In this document: piece after piece, positions 36,901 through 47,460 of the stretch
Layout: every line of letters starts with the position of its first letter
Position numbering within the stretch: position 1 is the first letter of the stretch
Assembly: GCA_029465975.1 (NCBI GenBank)
Contig: CM055739.1
Span: forward strand, 8,425,065 to 8,489,064
Length of the DNA stretch: 64,000 nucleotides
Source of the DNA: Dallia pectoralis
Taxonomy: Eukaryota; Chordata; Actinopteri; Esociformes; Umbridae
Direction: 5' to 3'
Program-made: the position numbers and the translations under genes
Notes under the pieces: model-generated
Seen by the model: the letters and a program-made list of their open reading frames with translations, nothing else
The model's database searches: none
What the model was told of the DNA's origin: nothing

Positions 36901-39565
36901 CAATGGCGACTCTGCTAAAAATATATTATTTTGCACTAGATAATTGGAAGACTTTAGATCCGTCGACTGAAGTGGCCAATAGATCATCCGAAAAAACACA
37001 ATCACACGGGTGAGGAAAAAAGAAAAAGAGAGGAATGTACTAGTTCATTTCTATGATCCTCCAGAACACAGGCTGACTATGTGCATCTATCACTGAAGAG
37101 GCCACGACACAGAGTGCCATTACTGTTCCTAAGAAAACAGATGTAGGTGCCTTGTCGAAACACAGGAGGCAGACAGATGCCCGGGTTCCCTGTGATATTA
37201 GTAATGCACTCATCCCCCCGCGACGCTTCCGTCATAAAGCCTCAGAATAAAAAGGGGGTGCGCGACTTAAAATAAGTCCATCACACTCAAGCTCCCGGTA
37301 TTGCTGACCGTACGCAGGCTGTCAAACAATGGGGCAATACCGAGTGCGATGGTGGCTAATCCAATTGGCGTTGGAGCCAAACTTGTGAACTAATCTATGC
37401 ATCAGCCCGGTTGGCGCGGGGAACCACTTGCTCCTCTGGAACCTGAGTTAAGAGCTGTTTTGCGGCTAGTGATAAGCACGCCCAAGCCTTTTGGAAGCAG
37501 GTTTAGCATCTATTCTTCTCCAGCTGCGATCGCTCCGACTACATCTAATGTCTACCTGTCTCCGGGACCTGTTAAAGATTAAGGTCAGCCGAAAAAGTGG
37601 CGTCTTCTTCGGTTCTTTAAATACTTTTTATAATTCACAAGTCTAAAGGCTTAGGCTTTCTTAGCACAAGTCTTCGGTAACAATGAGATATTCTAATATT
37701 TATTCTAAGAGTAGCTGACAGGAGATTTCTCCTCTTGCTCTTTCTCACCCGTATGAAATTAAAATACCCTCACGGTTTGACAAGGGGAAAGACACATGCA
37801 CGCTTTCAGTCTCTCCGGATCCGGCCGACGTAAATCCCGCCCAATCACATCGCGTGCCTATTTTTCCCGAACGCTCACTTAGTTGCATCTGTCCCTCCAC
37901 ATCTTCCCCTTGGAAATATTAAAGTCGAAATAAATCTTTTGAGCACGCAAAGATAGATCCAGCGTATGCATGGTCGTTTCAGAGGCTCTCAGACACACTC
38001 CCCCCACCCCCCCCACTTTAGGTATGTGGCGCCAACTCTGGCGTTCTCCGAGGTACAACGTACAACCGCTGCCATATTTCCAGAGTTCTGTTAGTTCTAG
38101 TCCTTTTTATCACTGAATTCATTACACTTGAGCTCCCAAGCCTCGGGCACCGTAGACCTGGTAAACAGAGTAAAGACTGATGAAAATGTGCAATTGGTTA
38201 TTATATTATGGGATCATGGAATACAAGGCCGCGGTGCAGCCTATGGCAAATATGACTCCGCCAACCGAAATTGGTACCGGCGTGCGATAACAGAGGAGGT
38301 GTAAGAACGCTATATTTCTGATGCTACGTGAATAAGTAATGTTGTCCGAGCTGACTGGAGTACTGGAAAAATAAAACGTTTCAAAATGAAATCTTGTGAA
38401 CGCGTATGGGAAAGTTACAACCCAAAATGGTAACATTGTTTGTAGCATATCAGGCTGTTCCGGCTGATCAGGGAGTTACAGTAAGATACTGCAGTGTTTT
38501 AATGAGTGTGATGCTTGGTTATTCAATGTTTGTTCTGGGATGGTAAAGCTACTACACTTTAAAGAAACCCACGTTAACCCGGGCTTTTCTGTATGTGCGC
38601 TTTCTGCTTTTGTCGAGAAGAAGAATAAAAAAATGAGGTGCAAAATCAAAGTGCGTTTGTAAGCGCAGGGAGGACGGAGATTCTAGTTCTTGTCTTTTCC
38701 ACAGAGAGGCATTGTGTGATTTGGGCACGTTGCTTCTATCTCCGATACAGGAAGCAGAAGAAATGCTCCAGGCCAGTGTTCCCATACCTTCCACTCTCTC
38801 TGCAGACGCTAGTTCATCTCTATAACGGCACTGCACTCTAAATCCCTGGCTGTTATGTTTAAGTCTGCATCTGAATGCAACATCATTGTATGGAGACAGA
38901 AATGCCTGGAAGTCTTGGCTCCGTTCCACTGGAGAACTACAACATCTAAATAAAATATTACGGGAATGAAACAAATTAAAGGGACAATATGTACCTGTAT
39001 TGTATTACCGGAACGTTTCCATATTGTCTATGCAGATGGCGGAAGGATAGTTTCACAAAAAATATATTGTAGTTTTCTTTAAAGGTCTCAAAAACTCCCT
39101 AAATTTAAGGGGTTAGGTTTTATTAGACTGTTTCTTTGTGGGCCATTATGAGGTGGTCATCGATGCTCAGGAGTAAAATGACTCCAGAATTATATAAATA
39201 TTTAACGAACATCGTTGTGTATACATATTGCTGTTATAAGAAAGAAAATTAAATTAAAACCTAATTTATAACGTTGTGATAGTTCATCTGATACGACCAT
39301 GGCCCAGAATTCTTTGCAACAGGCCACCTTGATCTTTATGACTCACTAGATTAATAAAAAAAATATATATAATAAAAATCACCAATGATCATTTTAAAAA
39401 CGAAGAGTTGTGCAGATTTAGCTACATGTTTTGGTTTATTTGCAAATAGACCATAATATGATAGTTTGGTTCAATAAGGTCATGATATACACCTTATAAC
39501 ATCCTAATGAAATAACCGGAATGTGTATTATATGGATCCTGTTATAAAGTGAGCCGTGATGGAGA
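33913..39565. other. 5.6 kb mainly single-copy stretch, no gene recognised
   Basis: No supported gene. The 35530-35850 part, with CCATTAGCGCTCAGACTCAT and TAATTATTTTGAAG-like words, and the 36240-36300 part are candidates for conserved non-coding sequence. Short poly-T (34071-34084) and C-rich (38001-38018) runs are present. Confidence 0.4.
36496..36556 (+). mobile_element. Remnant of the TAGTGCACT fold-back element
   Basis: CAGTGCACTGTTTTTGACGA is followed by GAGCCCTTTGAA and then CGTCAAATAGTATTGTACTA. The last part is an imperfect inverted copy of the first, the same fold-back layout as at 11747-11845. Confidence 0.6.
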
Positions 39566-39925
39566 CTGTGTGTCTGTACGTCTGTGTGTCTGTGTGTCTG
39601 TGCTTCTGTGTGTCTGTACATCTGTGTGTCTGTGTGTCTGTACGTCTGTGTGTCTGTGTGTCTGTGCTTCTGTGTGTCTGTACATCTGTGTGTCTGTGTG
39701 TCTGTACGTCTGTGTGTCTGTGCTTCTGTGTGTCTGTACATCTGTGTGTCTGTGTGTCTGTACGTCTGTGTGTCTGTGCTTCTGTGTGTCTGTACATCTG
39801 TGTGTCTGTGTGTCTGTACATCTGTGTGTCTGTGTGTCTGTACGTCTGTGTGTCTGTGTGTCTGTGCTTCTGTGTGTCTGTACATCTGTGTGTCTGTGTG
39901 TCTGTGTGTCTGTACGTCTGTACAG
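39566..39925. repeat. 8-bp tandem repeat with a 48-72-bp higher-order pattern
   Basis: All units are 8 bp and end in TCTG: TGTGTCTG, TACGTCTG, TACATCTG and, with one change, TGCTTCTG. They recur in an ordered series (TACG, TGTG, TGTG, TGCT, TGTG, TACA, TGTG, TGTG), giving a longer period that varies by one TGTGTCTG unit. Frames of 130-180 codons on both strands (Cys/Val/Ser or Thr/His/Arg/Gln) are by-products. Confidence 0.95.
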
Positions 39926-41303
39926 TGCCTTCCTATCACATACAGTGTGTTCTTTAGACTGCTAGTGTCTAGACCCTTCAAGCCGTGGTATTTAGGTCAT
40001 TGTATTTGTGTAAAGGATCAGAAGCCCTATCTAGAAGACGGGAGAGAAGCTAAGCACACAGTTCACCAATAAACATGCCAAGCAGCTTTTATTTTGAAGA
40101 AAAGAGAGATTTACATGAGCAGTAGAAAACTCATAGAATCAAACTGATATTTGTTTCTGAGGAACGAAATGACATGTTGGCAAATAGAATTAGAACTATT
40201 GTAAATAAAAGGTGCAAATAAATGCGGAAACGTCACTGAGCCTTACATGTAAAAACAGATACCTAGCATTTATTCATTTTGATCAACTGTGTCATTAAAA
40301 GGCAAAAATATCTTGGTACGTTAAATTCATTTACTTCTAAATGCTCCCTCACACATAGCAATTTAAGTATCCTATAATGTGTAGCATTAAATTAAAAAGC
40401 ATTATATTGTATTTTTAAATGTGACAAAATCCACTTCAATCAAAACAATAATTCAGCGTTGGAATTGGAAACAATCAATTGAAACACTCCGAAGCAGCAA
40501 ATGACAGGCTAATATCAGCTAGGAGGATGTCATCTCTTCTTAAAAGTTCCTTTAGGTACAGTAGCTCCACAATGGCCCCTAACCCAATCACCTTGAGGCC
40601 ATATTCAAGTAAACCTGTTTTTTCTCCACGGTTACAAGCAATCAAATGAATCCAAGCCCCTTCCTAATTAAGTGTGTGAATATCTGGACGCTAATTATCA
40701 TATTTGTGAGACAGCCAGACAGACAGGCCTTTATGGCAGGGCTGTGTGTTCACAGCTTGAGCTGTGTCCTTCAGACCTGCGTTAAAAGAAACGCCGGTTT
40801 ATTCAAGCACAGGTCTAGCAGCTCTTTGAGAGAGGAGTGAAACGGTGTAATTGGCCGTCGGTCATGTTATCCTTTTGTTGGTTGTAATTCAAACCCTGAT
40901 TAGCATTTTGGAATATTTTAAATTATAATCCGGAATCAGGTTTTACTTTCTCCAATTAGTCAGGCCATTGAAAGAGGAGAGATTTGGGAGCTCGGGGTTT
41001 CACTTGTCTAGGACGAAAAAACAAGTCCAGCAAATGTGAGTGTGCATTTTATCAATAACATTTCTTTTTTTTCTTCACCATTTGGTTATGTTGACACTGT
41101 GCTGAAGAAGAACTCGAAAACACTTATAGAAATAGTTCTACATTATATTGTTTGTGCAAACCAGTGAGCTCTATTAGAATAACCAATGATAGACTTCTAA
41201 TCGGACCCCATTCAAATGCATGAACACCTATCCTAAACTATTCTCCTTGATGCACTATATTTACAGTGCATATGTCACCCGGACGAGTGGTCACAAAGCA
41301 GCT
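39926..41303. other. Single-copy stretch; candidate regulatory block at 40640-40990
   Basis: No gene seen. The 40640-40990 part combines TAATTAAGTG, CGCTAATTATCATATTTG, TGATTAGCATTTTGG and CCAATTAGTCAGGCCATTG. This clustering of homeodomain-type ATTA sites with moderate GC is typical of vertebrate developmental enhancers, but conservation cannot be judged from one sequence. Confidence 0.35.
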
Positions 41304-41803
41304 TGTCACGAACACACACGGAAACGAAGAACTGAATCCAATCGCGGAGTCGCGATGTTTATTTACAGGAACGTTCAATGCAATCAAGAAAAGTCGGGCA
41401 GGCAAGGTTCAGCTTCGGGAAGTCAGAGGCAGGAGACGGTACAGAGTGGCAGGCGGGACAAGGTCCGGTAAACAGGCAGGATGGTCAGGCACGGGAATCA
41501 CTGGTTGAAACAAAGCAAAGGGTTAGCAGACTCAGCGTAAACGGGCAGGCAAAGGACTGGTACACGGAACAAACGTATTCAGACTTTCAAGGATAACGCT
41601 CAGCAAGTTCGTAAACGATCAATACCTCGCACCAGTCTCAGGGCACTGACAACTATATATAGGTCTCTCAATCACACACAGGTGTGTCAGAACTCAGGTG
41701 ACAGGTGTGTCAGAACTCAGGTGAAGCCTGATTGCCTCCTCTCCCGGTAGATCGAGGAGCTGTCACCTGGGGCATAGAGGAGGAGAAACCTCCGTTTCTT
41801 ACA
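41304..41803 (-). mobile_element. Solo LTR of an LTR retrotransposon (500 bp)
   Basis: The element runs from TGTCACGAACA to CGTTTCTTACA on the plus strand, so it has the TG...CA ends of an LTR. It is flanked by a perfect 5-bp direct repeat CAGCT (41299-41303 and 41804-41808). On the minus strand it begins TGTAAGAAACGG and holds a TATA-like CCTATATATAG near 41655-41666. It then has an AATAAA poly(A) signal near 41360 and ends TTCGTGACA; this U3-R-U5 order supports minus orientation. A near-perfect 24-bp tandem duplication (CAGGTGTGTCAGAACTCAGG) lies at about 41679-41724. No internal coding region or second LTR is present, so it arose by LTR-LTR recombination. A Ty3/Gypsy or related origin is likely but not shown. 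Confidence 0.85.
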
Positions 41804-41808
41804 CAGCT

Positions 41809-42363
41809 ATTGTCGTTAAGGCGCCAGGATTACCAGGGCTGATTCAAGTGTTAGTGTGTATGGTTTCTCCTGGTTTAATTTGATTGAGATAAATGTCAAA
41901 CTGAAGATTTGAAATTTTTTGTTTTGTTTGAGCGTGGTTATTTTTGCAAGTCTGCGTAGTGTTCAAATTGGGAATCACCCAAGGTTAGGTATGTGTGTGT
42001 CAGTGTTTGTGCGTGGGAGTGTGTGTGTGTGTGTGTCTGTGTGGAATGACACACTGGCCCATATCCTCCCAGCACTAGTTAATTAGGAACGTACACCGTC
42101 GACTCCCAATGTTAAGGTCCTAATCAGAGGAAGTTCCTAAAACTAAGTAGGTTTTATGGAAAGGAATTTATTTCACGGCTGACCCAAATTTTTACCATTT
42201 CTAATGATCCTTGATGGGGGTCCCTACAACTCAGGCCTTCTGGAGTCGTTTGCTTGGGGACAAATTGAATGCTACAGGGCACAGATTGAGAAACACAATT
42301 ATAAAAAAATCTAATTTCGAAAAAATATGTCAAAGCAATTTCGGTTGAAAAGCAGACACCAAA
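41809..42363. other. Single-copy spacer with a short GT tract
   Basis: A (GT)n-rich run occupies about 41992-42044. No gene seen. Confidence 0.45.
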
Positions 42364-42512
42364 CATTTTACATTTTATTTACAAAGCAGACATTTTATCC
42401 AGAGCGGCTTACAAGGGCGTTTAGTGCCTTGCTCAAGGGTACCATCACAGCATTTTCAATCATTTGAACCAGGAACATTTTGGTTTCTGACCAGACAATA
42501 TAACCACATGTC
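42364..42512 (+). mobile_element. Interspersed repeat with a TTATCCAGAGCG core, most complete copy
   Basis: Contains TTTACATTTTATTTACAAAG, then CAGACATTTTATCCAGAGCG followed by GCTTACAAGG. It continues to AGTGCCTTGCTCAAGGGTAC and TTGAACCAGGAACATTTTGG. This word order (TTATCCAGAGCG-CTTACA, then TGCTCAAGGGTA, then a GAACC block) is characteristic of short repeats spread widely in teleost genomes. Family name not assigned. Confidence 0.6.
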
Positions 42513-43394
42513 ACCTTTTGTAAGTTATTACAAAAAGCACACCCTAAATTAATTAGATTAATTTTTAGGAAAAAGCCTCACTGCTCAAGTCGTCGTGAAA
42601 CCTAGAGAACGTTTACAAAAAATGCAAACAAATAGTTCACTGTAGGTACCTGTCTTAAGATTGTTGTTAGAATACAATGGAAACTGCTAGTTTACACTGC
42701 TTTCCATATGAAAACACTCTCGTAAGGACCTTATAGAAAAGTTATGATATTATAAGAATGAGAGATACCGTAAGACGCAACCCATTAAGCCACAATACCC
42801 TTCAAACATTGGCCCTTTCTGTCGTTTCACCAAACAGCATTTGTTCCAAGTGTCATATTAATGTAGCGAACTTTAAAATGTCACAAGTAATCTGACAGCA
42901 AAGGTTTAGTTAAACGACCACATCATACTCCATTTCTAATGGCGGGTCACCATAGCACTATTAGTGACACCCCAGTCTCCGCCGTGTCCCCTTAATTTAA
43001 AGTTAAGCACTGTGACAGTTTAATAATGTAGAAGATGAAAGCCCATGTGTGTTTGGACGACACGTCAAACCTTCTGGAAATTACCCCAAAAATGAGTGGC
43101 TTATTGTTTTATTCACACAATGAGGAGCTGAGAGTGACTGTCTTTTCTAATGCCTCCTGTCAGTGGTGCAAGTTGAGCATTCATTAGTGGTGCATTAATT
43201 GGAAATATAGGTAGCATTCCACTGTGTTAATTTAAATATGTCTTGACACCGTTAATGAGGCATAATCACAGGAAGTTTTCTATATGAAATGTATTTTCAT
43301 ATTTTTTATTTTTACAGTTGTTGCAATCCCCACAAATTGACCCACACAGGTCAGTCAGCAACCATTCCTATAATCAGGAAGACCGGGAACATCC
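42513..43394. other. Single-copy stretch; candidate regulatory block at 43090-43270
   Basis: No gene seen. The 43090-43270 part includes CATTCATTAGTGGTGCATTA, GTTAATTTAAATATG and CGTTAATGAGGCATAATC, an ATTA/TAAT-rich cluster. Confidence 0.35.
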
Positions 43395-43402
43395 GATCAT
43401 AT

Positions 43403-45105
43403 CAGGCATGTGCAGAGGGGGGGGGGCGTTGGGTGCTTGAGCACCTGCCCTTTTGCCCCTTGGTGCCCAAAGTGCCCTTTTGTCAAAGCAAAATGTCCTC
43501 ATTTTTTTTTAAATAACATGCCCTTTTGTGAATGCCTGCCAATGCCCAATCTAAATATTAGTAACATTTATGAATAATAATTTTGCCGTAAATAAAATGA
43601 TCCACGTGATGACCTTTCACCTGACGACGACGACCTCATCATAACGGGACGATTCCTCACGCGCATTTCTTTTATTACCAGCGGATGTTTTCAACTCCGC
43701 GGCAGCTGGTAAGTGCTGTTTCATTCTCAGCAAAGTGATTTTGATGTTTATTTACTTATTATTATTTTACAAGAACGATGTGATGTGAAGAGAGCATGCA
43801 GATAAGTTGCTTATACTGCTGTTATAGCCTGTAGTGTAAGTAACGTTTGCGTGCTGTTTGAGGGAGAAAAGTTTCACAGGCATCGAGGGCTCTGGTCTTT
43901 TTGTTGTTATTTGACTAAATTATTATATTACAGTATTTTTTACACCTAGAGTGCCTTAAAAATAATTATCACAACACTGGTAAGGCTTATTCAGATTTTC
44001 CCATTATCTTAATTATCATTATAAAACTAAAAACAATTCAGAAATGAATATTTTTTTTCCTACAATAGCAACAGTGTTTATAAAGGCAAGACCACTATAG
44101 CCTGTGAACTGAATAATAGCTCTCTGGAAATAAATGTAAAAATATCAAATAATCAATCAAAATCCAACTACATCTCATAGTCACAATGCAATAGTCACAA
44201 TGCAAATCATGATCACAGTGTTGTATTCTGTAGACACACAAACACCTCTGTCTATATAGATTTTTACCCCTGCCATGGCCACCATCATCATATCGCCCAA
44301 TTAATGTTGTTTTTCTCAGATAAATGTACTTTTTTGAATCTGGTATCTTATTTTCTCTACCTGCAGCTCTTGGTGTGGGAGCATCTCCCTGACGCCCTCT
44401 TATTTTCTTGGAGCAGTCAGCCTTGGCAGGTCAGTGTGCAAGTTCCAAACTACTGTCATGGTCACATAACAATTGGTTAATCAGCTTGTATATCTCCTAT
44501 ATGTTTGTTGTTTTAATGTCTATAGTCTACAGTCAACTCCAGTATCAGCAGCAGCAACAACAACAACAGCAAAGGCAGCATACTCAGTCAAGGACTGCTG
44601 TATTTGTTTCTTTTTAATGTAATTATTAATGTAACTCTTGTATTTTTGTAATTCAGTTTTTGCCATCAAAATAGACACAAATGCTGAGATGAATTGAATA
44701 AAACTATTGTACTGTATGAAAAATGGGCCACGTCGATTTTACTATAACGTTTTCTATAGTTTTTACTATAACAGCTGTTCTTAATTATTCAAATTATTAT
44801 TAGATGAAAAAGACATTAGGCTGGGACAACTTTTTAAAAGTTTCTAATTATTAGGTGGCCAGAATTTCTTTTAAACTTTTAAACTTAAAATTGTCTTTTA
44901 TATTCTGTTTCTTTTTCAAAACTGCATCACAGCATTTGCTGCCGTATCAATACATAATCATCCGTATCGATATGCAAATCAGCAAGAAAAGCTTCACTAT
45001 ATTTTGCTGTATTGATATTTTGAGCACCGCTATTTAAAGCCTTGTTCAATGTGCCCCTTTTATACTTTGAGCACCTGCCCCTCCTAAGGTCTCTGCACGG
45101 CCCTG
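43403..45105. mobile_element. hAT-type DNA transposon, 1.7 kb, apparently non-autonomous
   Basis: Terminal inverted repeats CAGGCATGTGCAGAG (43403-43417) and CTCTGCACGGCCCTG (45091-45105) match at 12 of 15 positions when inverted. The element is flanked by a perfect 8-bp target duplication GATCATAT (43395-43402 and 45106-45113). CAG-type termini with an 8-bp duplication are the hallmark of the hAT superfamily. Both ends also carry the subterminal word GAGCACCTGCCC, once near 43440 in a palindrome and once near 45069-45080. Usual autonomous hAT elements encode a transposase of about 600 residues; none is present here. Instead the interior holds splice-like signals, a small Gln-codon run (CAGCAGCAGCAACAA, about 44547-44575) and a poly(A) signal. 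Confidence 0.88.
43685..44702 (+). other. Hypothetical small spliced transcript unit inside the hAT element
   Basis: An ATG at 43685 opens eight codons (MFSTPRQL) that run into CTG|GTAAGT at 43708/43709, a strong 5' splice site. A pyrimidine-rich acceptor TTTTCTCTACCTGCAG ends at 44366. Joining exon 1 to 44367-44429 (63 nt) keeps the frame open (LLVWEHLPDALLFSWSSQPW and Q). The next donor-like site is CAG|GTCAGT at 44429/44430. Reading through gives a stop after about 16 more codons. Splicing to the acceptors at 44525 or 44532 also stays open for some 30 codons. AATAAA lies at 44697-44702. It could be the remains of an autonomous element's transposase 5' exons or chance. No domain recognised. 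Confidence 0.2.
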
Positions 45106-45644
45106 GATCATATATACAAATAGTGTCAATAATTTCCCAGACGTGGCAGGCATCTAGCCCGCGTTGAATGTAAATGGCCGCGGTCGTAAATATCTCTGAC
45201 ATGTCATTAGGATGGAGAGTGACACAGGTTGCTCGCTCAACAGAGACCCATTTACAACAAACATGGCAAAGCCTTCGCCAGCTACAGGTGGGCAATTTTA
45301 GAGTCTGTAAGAGGGCCTGGGGGATCTCTCCGTCAAGATAAGCAGTACTATTAGATCTTCCGGGTCTGGTGCTCTCTGGGTGCGAGGCTCGCCCGGCAGT
45401 CCGTTTGTTTTGTTCTTTTATGTGAGCGTAGAAAGAGGTGCCGTGAAGCTTGAAAGAGTGTCTGACATCTGAAATGTTCTGATAGCTCCCCGCAATGCTC
45501 GAAAAATTAACTCGGGCTCCCAGATCAACCCTCAGGAGCTTAATTACATCAAAGAAGAAGGAATCTTGTTAAATTCAATCCAAACAAAAAAATTATCGGT
45601 AGTTTTTTTACGGCTTTGTTTGACATTGAGATGACATGAATGAG

Positions 45645-45915
45645 GAGGGAGGGAGGGGTGGTGGCTGTGGAGACTGAGAGAGAGGTATAGAGGAAGAGAG
45701 AATGGGGGAGGGAAAAGGGAGGGTGACAGAGAATGAGAAAGGGGAAAGGGAGGGTAAGCAACATAAAGAGAATGGGAGAGAGAGAGAAAGTGAGGGAGAG
45801 AGAATGAGAGTGAGAGAAAATGAGGGAGAGAGAGAGAGAGAGAGAAAATGAGGGAGAGTGAGAGAATGAAGAAGAGAGAATGGGGGAGAGAGAATGTGGG
45901 AGGCAGAGAGAAAAG
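45645..45915. repeat. Purine-rich (GAGAGAATGAGG) array
   Basis: GA dinucleotides are mixed with GGGAGAGAGAATG-type units, giving an irregular 12-20-bp period. Minus-strand frames read Ser/Leu/Phe/Pro and are artefacts of the pyrimidine-rich complement. Confidence 0.9.
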
Positions 45916-46130
45916 AAGAGTGAAACGCACATGAGATATAAAGATATACATATGTGGAACCTCAAAAGAATTTGAATGAAGAAGAAGCTTCGGTCAAGGA
46001 CGACCTGTCAACATGTTCGAGTTCTGCAGGATCCTATCAAAGGGCCACATCAAGTTTAAATAAAGTGACCTAAATGGCCTGGGGACTGATCGACGTCTAG
46101 AGGAGAAAACAAAGGTTGCCATCTCACTGC

Positions 46131-46203
46131 GTCCCAAATGACACCTACGTTCCTATGCAGCAAAGAATATGAGAACCCTTTAGCTCAAATGTAGTGCCCT
46201 AGA
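46131..46203 (+). mobile_element. Remnant of the GTCCCAAAT / TAGTGCACT element
   Basis: GCGTCCCAAATGACACCTACGTTCC at the left end and CTCAAATGTAGTGCCCTAG at the right end correspond to the GTCCCAAATGGCACC end and the TCAAAAGTAGTGCACTA internal word of the family seen at 11747. Confidence 0.6.
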
Positions 46204-47386
46204 AATCTGTGAGGGGACCGTTGCATGGACTTCCCCTTAGTGACGAAGATGACAACGGGCCCCGTGGTGGTCTGTCATCCTTGACCGCCGACCAGACATG
46301 AAATAGTCGGGGAACGCTATCTGTCAAGACCTTCGAAAGAAACGGAGGCTCAGAATTACCACAATGCATTGCTGAGCCGGCCGGCACAGAGCGCGTTATG
46401 TTGTGTTCCACCTAGGTTTGTCAAAACACAGGGTTATTCAGTGTGTACACAAGCCCTCGGGGATATTCCTTTCAAACTGAGAAAAAGAAAAGAAAAAGGC
46501 GAGAGAACGAACGCGAGAAGAAACCAGACAGATGTGATCTCGGATCCGAGAATTCTTTCTCTTTCTCTCGTTGTTCAGGGGGCGAGCCTCACTCTGCATA
46601 TGTTTACACAAACCTTTACTTTCTGCTCTACGATGTGAAAAGAAAGAGATCCTTTGAAGGAGAGATAAAACGAGCCGGCTCGACTGCTGTACACCATGTT
46701 ATCTTTGTGATGTTACGAGTAATTGATAAGCAAGGCCTTTTCTTTCAAGGGTGCTTGTCACAAACTCAGGGTTGCTGTTTTCTTCGTAGTCACTTTAAGG
46801 GCGTCCCACGGGAACCTGGGCACCACAAGCATGGAACCTCATATTCTCTCTCTCTAATATGGCATATTGTATTCTATGGTTTCAGGCGTCCGTTTTGTTC
46901 TGGAGCTGTGAAGAATTGCCTTCCCAAATATTTACAGAGTCGGTGATTGAATGAGTTTTGAAAATAGAGCCCTGTGCCAATATACAAAGACAGAACATGT
47001 GAAAGACTCCTATAAACTTCCATGCAAACTGAAACGGGAGAAGATAGGTGAATCCAAACTTTCCTAAAGCGCTCTGGAACTGTAGATCGGTAGAGGATAT
47101 TAAACGACAGAACATGTCCAAATTACTCAAAGATGTCACTGTAAAATGGATGCTTTTTATTGAACATATTATGCACTGTCTATATTACATTAATATTTTG
47201 GGGTTTTTCTCAGATTTCAACATGGATTTCTGCAGAATGTAGGCCATTAGTCAAAATTCCCAAATGCTGCAAGAATATAAGTGCGATTGCTGGTTATGCA
47301 AACTGCAAAGCTACAGTACGAATGTTAATTAAATAGTAACAGTTTCCGCTAAATGTCACATTCACCTCAACTCAAGCGTTCTGTTA

Positions 47387-47460
47387 ACATTTACATTTTA
47401 GTAATTTCGCATATTCAGAGCAACTTACAGCAGCGAGCGCGTACATTTCCATCGTTTCTT
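47387..47460 (+). mobile_element. Interspersed repeat fragment with TTTACATTTTAGT start
   Basis: AACATTTACATTTTAGTAAT is followed by a diverged TTCAGAGCAACTTACAGCAG core and GCGTACATTTCCATCG. It shares word order with the copies at 24100 and 42364. Confidence 0.55.

Larger units (their letters stand above)
45114..47386. other. Single-copy stretch with GA tract, no gene recognised
   Basis: Contains the purine-rich array 45645-45915 and a mobile-element remnant at 46131-46203. The 46443-46946 forward frame of 167 codons has no recognisable domain or composition bias suggesting a gene. Confidence 0.4.
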
